This document shows, in pieces, positions 18,235-25,570 of a DNA stretch of 64,000 bases. Position 1 is the first letter of the stretch. Each line of letters starts with the position of its first letter. The stretch comes from JBGASG01 sp046328035. GTDB taxonomy: Bacteria > Cyanobacteriota > Vampirovibrionia > Obscuribacterales > Obscuribacteraceae. The position numbers and the translations under genes are program-made. The notes under the pieces were generated by a model. The model made no database searches. It was given only the letters and a program-made list of their open reading frames with translations, and was not told the DNA's origin. The stretch spans positions 372,001-436,000 of the forward strand of contig JAXLXI010000002.1 in assembly GCA_046328035.1 (NCBI GenBank), written 5' to 3'.

Positions 18235-18585
18235 ATGGATATCTTTAGAAAAGCAGCGGCAGTAGCGGACTCGATTTTTGAAACTGTCACCAGCCTCGTG
18301 CAGAGAGCAGAAACTCCCGGGAACACCTACAGGTCAGCCGATGCCGTCGGCTCGACCGCTGAGGTTTCGGTGTCGATTCCGGCGGGCGGCACCGGAGAGG
18401 TACTGGTGAAGCTCGGTCGCGGACTCCACAATTACCCGGCGCGAGCCGTTCGCGATGGAGAAACCTTCAGCCGCGGCACGAAAGTGCGCATTGCTGATGT
18501 AGGTGGACAGACCATCTTCGTCGAAGCTCTACAGCCGGAAAGTGCGCCGGCAGAGGGTCTGCAAGACGGCGACATTATTGCTTGA
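18235..18585 (+). CDS. Stand-alone NfeD-like OB-fold protein
   Basis: Predicted 116 residues. AAGGA stands eight bases before ATG 18235. The N-terminal 40 residues form a helix (MDIFRKAAAVADSIFETVTSLV) followed by a linker. Residues 45-104 match the soluble C-terminal OB domain of NfeD proteins in pattern: GSTAEVSVSIPAGGTGEVLVKL, then RAVRDGETFSRGTKVRIADVGGQTIFVEAL, where the Gly-Thr-x-Val and final VEAL beta strands are typical. It lacks the membrane part and the partner stomatin/SppA-type protease gene normally nearby. Its role is thus uncertain: NfeD domains are linked to membrane quality control. Upstream direct repeats suggest regulation. Fold assignment is by motif pattern only. Confidence 0.65.
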   Translation: MDIFRKAAAVADSIFETVTSLVQRAETPGNTYRSADAVGSTAEVSVSIPAGGTGEVLVKLGRGLHNYPARAVRDGETFSRGTKVRIADVGGQTIFVEALQPESAPAEGLQDGDIIA

Positions 18586-18698
18586 GCGAGCGCAGCGTTC
18601 CGCGCAAGAGTGGCTCAGCAAGCCAGACTCGGCTGTAGAAACATCCCCTGATACCAGGCGTCGAAATGCCTGGAACGAGAGTTCGGGGGACCTGAATT

Positions 18699-18971
18699 AT
18701 GAAAGCACAAACGATACTTGCCTCGGCACTGGTTGCAATCGCGGCTTTGGGTTCGGTGTCGGTGGGCTCCGCGCAAGCGGACAACTGGCGTGACTGGCGA
18801 AGACACGAATTCAACCAGCAGCAGAGATACTTCAATCGTTTCGTCCGGAACGAGCGAAGAGACTATCGACAATTCCGCAACCACCACAACAACTGGTACG
18901 GCAACAATCCGCGCATCTACGGACCGAATCGCTGGTACGGCTATAACCGCTACTACAACCCGTACTGGTAA
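18699..18971 (+). CDS. Small secreted Arg/Asn/Tyr-rich protein
   Basis: Predicted 90 residues. The first 27 form a clear signal peptide (MKAQTILASALVAIAALGSV, cleavage after SAQA). The mature part is unusual: rich in Arg, Asn, Tyr and Trp, basic, with NWRDWRRHEF, NERRDYRQFRNHHNN and ending PNRWYGYNRYYNPYW. No cysteine is present. Such composition suggests a disordered or envelope-binding peptide. A strong stem-loop terminator follows at 19001. It is 113 bases downstream of the NfeD-like gene on the same strand, so they may share a transcript. I do not recognise the family; signal peptide and terminator make it a likely real gene. Confidence 0.7.
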   Translation: MKAQTILASALVAIAALGSVSVGSAQADNWRDWRRHEFNQQQRYFNRFVRNERRDYRQFRNHHNNWYGNNPRIYGPNRWYGYNRYYNPYW

Positions 18972-19000
18972 GCCGGCGCTACAGGACAGGCTCGATTGAG

Positions 19001-19037
19001 ACGCGGGTGGTGATGCAATGATCACCACCCGTGTTTC
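19001..19037 (+). terminator. Stem-loop terminator after the small secreted protein
   Basis: ACGCGGGTGGTGAT (19001-19014) pairs with ATCACCACCCGTGT (19021-19034) with a single G-U pair and a six-base loop, followed by TTT. It lies about 30 bases after the stop at 18971. The U tract is short, but the stem is 14 bp. Confidence 0.75.
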
Positions 19038-19067
19038 CACGGTGCCGAAATGGAAGGCATCCTCAAG

Positions 19068-19180
19068 AATTGCCAGATTGGCAATTTTCTGGGTCCTGCG
19101 CATGCCAGTTCAGATTAAGCGGGAGGTCTCTTGCCAGATTGGCAATTCTTGACTGCTGGAAATTGCCAGATTGGCAATTT
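19068..19180. repeat. Three copies of palindrome TTGCCA-GAT-TGGCAA
   Basis: The element TTGCCAGATTGGCAA occurs at 19070-19084, 19131-19145 and 19163-19177, each time with the same GAT spacer. Flanks extend the stem in two copies: AATTGCCA/TGGCAATT at 19068-19086 and AAATTGCCA/TGGCAATTT at 19160-19180. A half copy (ATGCCAGTTCAGATT) lies at 19102-19116. The region lies between convergent genes 18699-18971 and 19425-20948. No gene is seen in 19038-19424. Confidence 0.8.
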
Positions 19181-19424
19181 CTCTCTGGCTTTTTACTAGC
19201 TCATATCGTATCTAGAAGAACAAGAAAAGGGCTCGGGGTTCCAGTCAGACCTTGCGGTCATCATGGCGCTCCCCGAGCCCTTAGCACGCAGCCCTTTTGC
19301 ACTCTTGCCGGTGCGAAGTCCGGAGGACAGCCGGCACTGACCATGTGATGTGTCAATGCCGGTCCGTCCCGAACCCCGCACAAGCAGCCTTGCCTGCGAC
19401 AGTCGCGTGTCTTGTAGTGATGGA

Positions 19425-20948
19425 TCACTTCGCGATCTCCCCCTTGTGTTGGCGGATCTCGACGTTGGGGCTGTCGGCGGGGTCGCGCCCGTAGACAGCT
19501 TTCAGCTCGGTCATCTGCTCGTTGGTGCACTCGACGATGAACACCGCCGCCCACGGAGCGCGGAACTGCGTCGAAACCGACACCAGCTCCATCCCGTAGA
19601 CCTCGGTCGCGTCATGCACGAACTGACCGGACTGCTTGGCAAGCGAAGCCTGGGACTTCGCGCGCAGGATGACATCGAACGCGATCAGGTTGCCGTTGGT
19701 CTGCGCACCCTGGGCAGCGCGATTGATGCGCCGCTGGATGGCCTGACCTTCGACCCGATCCTCGTCCTCGTCCTCCACCTCAGCCGCCAGTCCACGGTTT
19801 GCACCGCGGGGGTCAGCAGCGTCGGCGTCGTCACCGGTTCCGCCCGCCACCTTCTCGCCTTCGGCGATGAAGAAGGACAGAGCGTCGCCTTCGACGTGCT
19901 GCACGATCACCTTGGCACAGCCCGGAATCGCACCAGTCTTCAGCGCCTTGCCGAGCGGGTCGGACAGGTGCATCTGAATGGCGCGCCGCAGGTTGCTGAC
20001 GTCGCCGCTGTTGGCGAGCGCCTTGCCGAGGATGAACTCCTTCGCGGAAGCCTCGAGTTCGATAACGAAGTACTTGCCCTTCGGCAGCTTGTCGATGCGC
20101 TCCACGACGAAGCGGTCCAGCTCCACATCGAGGATCGAGCGGATCTGGTCTTCGGTCAGCGACCCGAAGATGATGGTGTCGTCGAGGCGGTTCAGCCACT
20201 GGGGCTCATACCGCTCCTTGAGCGCCTCATCCACCGAGTCCTTGATCTCGTCGACCGTCACCGGCTCGTCACGCTTGTCGGCGCCGGCGTGGAAGCCGAT
20301 CTTGTGACGCTTCTTCTGCTCGGCCTGCTTCATGCCCAGGTTGGTGGTCATGAACAGGATGACGTTGCGGAAGTCGGCGACCTCGTTGTTGCCCATGTCC
20401 AGCTCGCCCTTGTCCATGATGGACAGGATGAGGTTGTCCAGGCTCCGGTGCAGTTCGTCCACCTCGTCGAGGAGGGCGACCGTTACCGGAATCTTGGTGC
20501 CGCGATGGGCGATGATGTTGGCGTTGTTGAGCTTCGCAGCGGTGCTCTTGCCCGGCTTCTTCGCTTCCGCGGGGTCGTCCCAGCCGTAATAGCCGGTCGG
20601 AGAACCGATGAAACGAGAAGCGTGATGCCGCTCTTTGTAGTTCGAGCAGTTGATCTTCAGGAGTTCCGCACCGACGATCTCCGCCACCAGTTCGGCGAGA
20701 CGGGTCTTACCGGTACGGCTCTTGCCGACGAGCAGCACGCAGGCGATCGGACGCGTCATGTCACGAAGCGGGTTCGTGGCACGGGCGACGATCTCGAGCG
20801 CCACGCGCCGAGCTTCCTTCTGACCGACGAAGCGGGTATCGAGGACGATAGCCGCGTTGTCTTCTGCCGGAGTGGTTCCCGTCACACTGATCGGGACCAA
20901 CTTCCTTTCCAGGCCCTTATCGGGCTTCTTGATTCGTTTGGTAGTCAT
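19425..20948 (-). CDS. Single-module ClpB/ClpA-D2-type AAA+ ATPase
   Basis: Predicted 507 residues from ATG 20948, with AAGGAAGG upstream. Residues about 35-330 are one AAA+ module of the Clp D2 type: Walker A GKSRTGKT (75-82), SRFIGSPTGYYGWDD (111-125, compare the pore-region IGAPPGYVG of ClpB), Walker B VALLDEVDE (157-165), sensor FMTTNLGM, and arginine-finger region PQWLNRLDDTIIF followed by the small domain. The N-terminal domains and first AAA module of ClpB are absent. The last about 140 residues are not Clp-like and hold an acidic stretch (EVEDEDEDRVEG). It may be a dedicated unfoldase or disaggregase. It lies convergent to the small secreted protein gene. Substrate unknown. Confidence 0.8.
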   Translation of the reverse strand: MTTKRIKKPDKGLERKLVPISVTGTTPAEDNAAIVLDTRFVGQKEARRVALEIVARATNPLRDMTRPIACVLLVGKSRTGKTRLAELVAEIVGAELLKINCSNYKERHHASRFIGSPTGYYGWDDPAEAKKPGKSTAAKLNNANIIAHRGTKIPVTVALLDEVDELHRSLDNLILSIMDKGELDMGNNEVADFRNVILFMTTNLGMKQAEQKKRHKIGFHAGADKRDEPVTVDEIKDSVDEALKERYEPQWLNRLDDTIIFGSLTEDQIRSILDVELDRFVVERIDKLPKGKYFVIELEASAKEFILGKALANSGDVSNLRRAIQMHLSDPLGKALKTGAIPGCAKVIVQHVEGDALSFFIAEGEKVAGGTGDDADAADPRGANRGLAAEVEDEDEDRVEGQAIQRRINRAAQGAQTNGNLIAFDVILRAKSQASLAKQSGQFVHDATEVYGMELVSVSTQFRAPWAAVFIVECTNEQMTELKAVYGRDPADSPNVEIRQHKGEIAK

Positions 20949-21184
20949 GACTGTAACCTTCCTTCTGCGCATTAGCGCGCTGATAGATGACTACAGCGGC
21001 GCGTGAGCGTCGCTGCAGATGTCGTGCCGTGGTGGCGGCAGACGTGATTTCACGGTTTGTTCCGCCACCAGCGGAACGTCTTCTGGCACGGCGACTACTC
21101 ATCGCCATGTGTTGCTATGCGCGTCGTTGTGACACGACACGTCGCAGCCGCTTGCTAGCCGACTGCTCTTCTTGTAACCGCTTG

Positions 21185-21871
21185 CTAGACGGCTACTGTT
21201 TCGTGTTCGGCCCGCGCGGCGATCAGCATGTCGAGGTACGACTGCTTCACGTCTTCGCGAGCCTCGCCGAAGATCTTCTCTGCCACTTCGTATATGGCAG
21301 ACTTGGCTGCTCCCGCAGATTCCCTGTCAGCGTGCGGAACCATGATCTCAATCTCGACGTAATGTCCTGAGAAGCGTCCCAGCCCGACCACCTGGTCGAT
21401 GCCGACGACTACCTCGCCCGGACCATACGCGCCGCGAAAGAGCGAGCGTTCTTTGCTGAAACCGAGGAGTGGTCCACCCTGGACCAACCTGCCGAGAATG
21501 ATGAGAAGCGAGGCAATCAGCGGGCGCGTGGGATGCTCCGCTTCTTGTCGCTCCTTGCCACCATCCGGAGTGGCGACCCATGTCTTGTAGGTGAGCAGCA
21601 CGCCCGTGTGACCATTCAAGGTCTCGCGACGAACGCGCATCATCTCGCCTTTGACAGGACTGGGCAGAAACGTGTCCGCCAGAGTCGCATCACCGAAGTG
21701 CTCGAACAGGAGTGCGCTCAAACGCGTCCTGATGGCGGCGACTTCGGCTTCTGCGATGCGGAACTTGCGTTCGACCTCAAGGTGAGTATCCTCGGGCGCG
21801 AACCGCATCAGAGATTGGAAGAAACCGCGCAATGCCTTTTGCATCAGGTTGCGCGCGAGCTGGGTGAACAT
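21185..21871 (-). CDS. CYTH-domain protein (triphosphate tunnel metalloenzyme)
   Basis: Predicted 228 residues; GAAGGAG lies before ATG 21871. The CYTH signature ExExK is at LEVERKF (31-37), followed by a tunnel-type beta pattern: MMRVRRET, GVLLTYKTW, ERQEAEH, FSKERSLFRG, VVVGIDQVVGLG and HYVEIEIMV, which supply the alternating charged residues. The N-terminal 30 residues add a basic helical segment. The family includes class IV adenylate cyclases, thiamine triphosphatases and tripolyphosphatases; the activity cannot be assigned. The C-terminal helix (KQSYLDMLIAARA) is typical of bacterial members. It is transcribed in the same direction as the AAA+ gene, 236 bases upstream of it. Confidence 0.85.
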   Translation of the reverse strand: MFTQLARNLMQKALRGFFQSLMRFAPEDTHLEVERKFRIAEAEVAAIRTRLSALLFEHFGDATLADTFLPSPVKGEMMRVRRETLNGHTGVLLTYKTWVATPDGGKERQEAEHPTRPLIASLLIILGRLVQGGPLLGFSKERSLFRGAYGPGEVVVGIDQVVGLGRFSGHYVEIEIMVPHADRESAGAAKSAIYEVAEKIFGEAREDVKQSYLDMLIAARAEHETVAV

Positions 21872-22718
21872 GCTTTTTGTTCTCCTTCAGGAAACAGGAG
21901 CACCCAAGTATGCCCCATACGAAAACGAACCGTTCGAGTCAGTCAAAAGCGCCTGCACATTTCTCCCAACTTGCGATACCGCATGACAACCGGCCGTGGA
22001 AAAACGTTGGTTTCTACAGCCTGAGGTCAAACAGGTGCGCGGAAGCGGAAGAACGGATAGGGTGAACGGTTGGTGTTCTGGTGGCTTGGGATTCCTAACG
22101 AAGCTTGATGAAAAGCTAAAGACAATATGAACCTACCTTTTACGTCTCTTGAAAAGCCAGATCCAGATCGTGCCCGTGCCTGACATCGCGAATTCTGTCT
22201 ATTGAGCTCATTCTGGAAGCTTCTTACATAGTCGATCTTGCGCAAGCTCATTGAAACCCGCATGAAATCAGGGGATTTTTGGGGCGTAGCAGAGAGACAT
22301 CGACACTAGTCGAAGAACCAGTACCCATCAAACATTCGGCTCACAAAACGAAAGTACCAATGGCGGGGTTAGCGCAGGCCTTTATTTCGCGAGTTTCTAT
22401 TTGTTATGAAAGAGGCACCTTTTCTTGACCCACCAAAAAAAACAAGTCGTTCCTCCGAACAACAATTCTCTCTTAGTCTGTCTGCGGCTTTGAACCTGCA
22501 ACTGCGCACGGAAATGTGTGTTGATGCGGACTATCTCTCTAACAGGACGTAGCTCAGCTGCGCTCTCTGTGGCCTCAGGCAATCGATAAACCAACTTGAG
22601 CTGGCGTCTCGCACATATCACCAGCTCACACTTGGCGGCAGTGCATCACAGCAGGGCTTTCTGACTGCTGTGACACACACATTGCTGCCTCAACTCTCGC
22701 CAGAGAAGGCGTCGTGTC
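21872..22718. other. Non-coding stretch
   Basis: No gene is supportable over 847 bases. Short minus-strand frames at 22027-22263 and 22397-22621 have no SD and no recognisable motif. GC content is lower than in the neighbouring genes. The promoters of the CYTH gene (minus) and acyltransferase gene (plus) should lie at the two ends. Confidence 0.5.
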
Positions 22719-23540
22719 ATGACCAAATATCTGAACTTACGCCGCATTGCGGCGCGAGTTAGACTGCAGATCCGTCAGTGGCGTGCGGCTTTTGACGCTT
22801 ACGCGCAGAAATGCGTGACGAGCGGCTTCATCCCGTACACCTTCTGGCCGGTCCAGCTTCTCGCAAGATTCTTGGCGAATCTTATCGTCTTCATCCAGTT
22901 GGGTCGCCTGCGCATCATCGGCGCGGAAAACCTGCGACTGCCCGGAAGATTCATCTTCTGCCCCAACCACAGCTCCATGTTCGACGCTGTCATCATGTAC
23001 GCCATCATGCGGCGTAACGATGGCCCGCGTTACATGACCGCACTCGAAGAGATGCGCGGTCTCTGGGGCTTGAAGGCAATCGCGATGGGAGCCATGGGTT
23101 GCTTCCCGGTTGATCGTTCCAAGGGTAAGAGCGTCATCGAGCCGGCCATCAACATGGTGGTCAATGGTGGCTCGCTGGTCATCTTCCCCGAAGGCAAGAT
23201 CAGCCCCACTGGAGAATGCCTGCCCTTCAAAATGGGCCCCGCAATCATCGGCCTCACGGCGATGGAGCGTCTCGGCGGTCTCGGCGGCACCGAAAGGGTT
23301 GCCATCGTGCCCATCAACCTCCATTACCACAAGCGCGATGTTGCCACTGCCACTAAGTTCTTCACCGAGTGCGGTTTGAAGTGGCGTGGGGGCGTGACGG
23401 TCACCGTCGGTGAACCGATCTACCTCAACGACCTCAACACCACACATCCCGAAGACGTGATGGCGGTTGCGCACCGTTTCGTTTGCCGTGCCCAGGCCCG
23501 TGCCAACGCGATGGGGTGCCCGTGTGATGGGAATCGATAA
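22719..23540 (+). CDS. 1-acylglycerol-3-phosphate acyltransferase-like (PlsC family)
   Basis: Predicted 273 residues from ATG 22719 with AGAAGG upstream. The PlsC motifs are present in order: NHSSMFD (HX4D catalytic dyad), the GCFPVDR segment (motif II), FPEGKISPTGE (motif III, acyl-acceptor site) and IVPINLHYHKRD (motif IV). A hydrophobic segment before the HX4D motif (VQLLARFLANLIVFIQL) would hold it on the membrane. It transfers an acyl chain to lysophosphatidate or a similar acceptor in phospholipid synthesis. No lipid gene adjoins it. The basic amphipathic N-terminus is normal for the family. Acceptor specificity is inferred only. Confidence 0.88.
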   Translation: MTKYLNLRRIAARVRLQIRQWRAAFDAYAQKCVTSGFIPYTFWPVQLLARFLANLIVFIQLGRLRIIGAENLRLPGRFIFCPNHSSMFDAVIMYAIMRRNDGPRYMTALEEMRGLWGLKAIAMGAMGCFPVDRSKGKSVIEPAINMVVNGGSLVIFPEGKISPTGECLPFKMGPAIIGLTAMERLGGLGGTERVAIVPINLHYHKRDVATATKFFTECGLKWRGGVTVTVGEPIYLNDLNTTHPEDVMAVAHRFVCRAQARANAMGCPCDGNR

Positions 23541-24144
23541 CCTTCGCCAGACTACGCGAAGCATCTGCTCCGTGCAGTGTTCTCGCATCCACCTGGAGAA
23601 TCAGCCGTTCCTCGAATCCTCGAGGATTCTGCGTCTCCTCAACCGCAGGACTACACATCCTGTGCAATGCAGGACTTTGCTTTCCGCTCAGCTCAGGACC
23701 TTGAGTCCGGTGCTCCGCAGAAAACGTCGCCCTGTTAACTATGGGACTGAGTGTCCCGGTCCGCCACCAATACGACAGGGTAGGGGTATGGATTCACACT
23801 GGCGGCCTGGTAGCGGGTGGTGTTCATGAGTGCAGCAATGCTGTATCCATGGGCGCCCCCGCTACTGGCCGCTGTTGTGAGGACGTGCTCTTACCCCGTC
23901 GGTGGACCTTCCCCCCGACTCACCCCCACCCCGGTACTTACTTCGCTTCCTATCTGTATTCGTATCTCAGGATGTGTCAGCTTTGGCACAGCGGGAAGCG
24001 CTATTTTAGCGCCTCAACCTCTGTGCGGAGGCAACGGGAGGACGCCACAAAATCAAAGCCAGATGTGTCAAAACTGGCACATCCGGCGCTTTGCAGGATT
24101 GCGGTTCGACTTCCTCAGCCCGCAGATTTGCCGTTTTTCGCGCG
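23541..24144. other. Non-coding stretch between convergent genes, with palindromes
   Basis: No gene is supported. GAATCCTCGAGGATTC (23614-23629) is a perfect 16-bp palindrome about 75 bases after the acyltransferase stop and may be a terminator. The paired palindromes at 23971-24083 are listed separately. The rest shows no recognisable signal. Confidence 0.5.
23971..24083. repeat. Two copies of a TGTGTCA-N4-TGGCACA palindrome
   Basis: GATGTGTCAGCTTTGGCACAGC (split: GATGTGTCA at 23971 and TGGCACA ending 23990) and the matching element at 24062-24083, where GATGTG and CACATC frame TCAAAACTGG, are two versions of one inverted repeat, 91 bases apart. They lie between the convergent acyltransferase gene and the rsgA remnant. 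They differ in sequence from the 19.1 kb palindromes but share size and placement. Confidence 0.65.
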
Positions 24145-25236
24145 TCAGCGGTTGTCCATCGCGACGCGTTTCCAGCGCTTGCGCTCCTCGACCGCCAGCC
24201 GCTGGTCGGTTTTGCGCTGGTTGTATGCCAGCTCCCGATTCAGTTGCCGGTAAGTTTCGAAGTCGCTTTCTTCAGAGCGCCCCACTTTGCAGCGCTCACA
24301 ACACGGCGCATCCGGGTTCGCTGGTGTGGACGCAATCGATGAAACGCAGATTCCTTAGCTCAAGCAGTTGGCATCAGCGAATCCAGCGTTTCCTCATCGC
24401 AAATCAGACCAACCTGTCGCCAACCCAGCCGTGTCGATGATCATGCCTCCGCCATCCGGCAAAGAAAGAACAGTTCGCTCCCCGGTATCGTATGTCGACC
24501 GCGTTGATCGACCCCCCGAATGTCGCCGGTTTTCTGCACATCGGCATCAAGCAGCGCATTCACCAGAGTCGATTTGCCGACTCCGGACGACCCCAGAAAG
24601 ACAGCTGTCTTCCCAGCCGGCAGCAAGCTGCCAATCTCGCCCAGTCGACCAGACACAGTGCTGGCGAAGATGCAGCACGCTTCTGGAAAAGTCGCCTCGA
24701 CATCATTCAGCGCCGCGCTCAACTCGGCATAGTCGTCGCTGTCCACATCGCACGCATCGAACAGGTCCATCTTCGAGAAGACGAACACCAACTCGACTCC
24801 GCCCTGCATCGCCAGCAAAACATAACGGCGCAGCCGGTTGACGTTGAGATCGAGGTTCACTGAAGTGACCACGAACATCACGTCAACGTTGGCGGCCAAC
24901 GTCTGGTGATCGCTGGTTAATCCGGCGGCCGCGCGCGTTATGAATGTGCGGCGCGGGAGCACTGCTTCGATGACGGCGGCGTCGTTTGCTTTCGTCAACG
25001 AAGCGCTCACCCATCACACACCAATCCCCGACAACGACGTCTAACGGCGCCTCCGCATAACCATGCCGCAGTCGGGCAGGCAGGTACAGATTGACCCGCT
25101 CGCCGTCGACAGCCGTCAGTGCGGGCGCCGTCTGGCGATGCCGCGCCACGACTCTGCACAAGTTTTTAAATTCATGCTATTGTTGATCCAGAGCTGATGC
25201 CCATTCCGAGGGCCAGCCCAAAGCAAAATGATCCAC
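24145..25236 (-). pseudogene. rsgA: Decayed ribosome small-subunit GTPase RsgA
   Basis: A full-length RsgA can be read only by changing frame. GTG 25236, preceded by GAAGGAG, starts MDHFALGWPSEWASALDQQ and then meets an in-frame TAG near 25177. The frame continues with RVVARHRQ, LPARLRHGY and VVGDWCV. A shift near 25015 is needed to reach LPRRTF, NVDVMFVV, RLRRYVLL and the P-loop GSSGVGKSTLVN, then DIRGVDQRGRHT. Further shifts near 24450 and 24430 give MIIDTAGL, then DEETLDSLM. The zinc segment FIDCVHTSEPGCAV and C-terminal RKTDQRLAVEERKRWKRV are still legible, ending at a TGA at 24145-24147. RsgA matures the 30S subunit. At least four lesions make this a pseudogene, unless the sequence itself is faulty here. 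Confidence 0.85.
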
Positions 25237-25314
25237 TCTGACACTCCTTCAAGTGACATCGCTTTCAGATATTTAGCGTTAAAGAGTGGTCGACGAGGAA
25301 GCCGCGCTCAAGCG

Positions 25315-25365
25315 TCAGCTGCGGGTGCGCACGAAGACCACTGCCATTGCTTTTTCATTTTTCAT
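25315..25365 (-). CDS. Possible 16-residue leader peptide or gene remnant
   Basis: MKNEKAMAVVFVRTRS is encoded from ATG 25365 with an excellent SD (AAGGAGG, six bases before the start) and stops at TGA. It lies 79 bases upstream of the rsgA remnant on the same strand. It may be a leader peptide, or the first codons of a gene broken by the same decay that affects its neighbours. The strong SD is the only evidence. Confidence 0.3.
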   Translation of the reverse strand: MKNEKAMAVVFVRTRS

Positions 25366-25448
25366 GGTGACCTCCTTCCATTAATGCGTAACTGTGTGCC
25401 CGCCGTTATATCGTAAGCGAGCATTGTAACCCATTTTGCAATTGCTGC

Positions 25449-25474
25449 TATACTCGTTTTGCTGTGCGCAGCAA
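25449..25474 (+). promoter_or_regulatory. Possible -10 box and leader hairpin for the ABC-F remnant
   Basis: TATACT (25449-25454) is a good -10 box, but no -35 element with standard spacing is clear. It is followed by TTGCTG-TGCG-CAGCAA (25459-25474), a tight hairpin at the expected transcript start. The gene begins about 95 bases later. Confidence 0.3.
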
Positions 25475-25570
25475 GAAAGTTTGCACCATAAGGATTTTTC
25501 ATTAATGATCGACATGACACAAGGCTAAATCGGCTCAGGCATTAACTCCTGAGCGTTCCTCTTTCTGCTC

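Noticed and set aside
19068..19180. CRISPR array
   Set aside because: Repeats are 15 bases, spacing is irregular (61 and 32 bases), and no cas gene is nearby.
19031..19348. Plus-strand frame with repeated LPDWQF motif
   Set aside because: The peptide repeat comes from the TTGCCAGATTGGCAA palindromes, one copy of which falls in another frame; no SD.
19350..20975. Long plus-strand open frame (541 codons) opposite the AAA+ gene
   Set aside because: It mirrors the ClpB-like gene on the other strand, which has all AAA+ motifs; high GC keeps the antisense frame open.
22027..22621. Two small minus-strand frames
   Set aside because: No SD, no motif, low-complexity composition and no neighbour logic.
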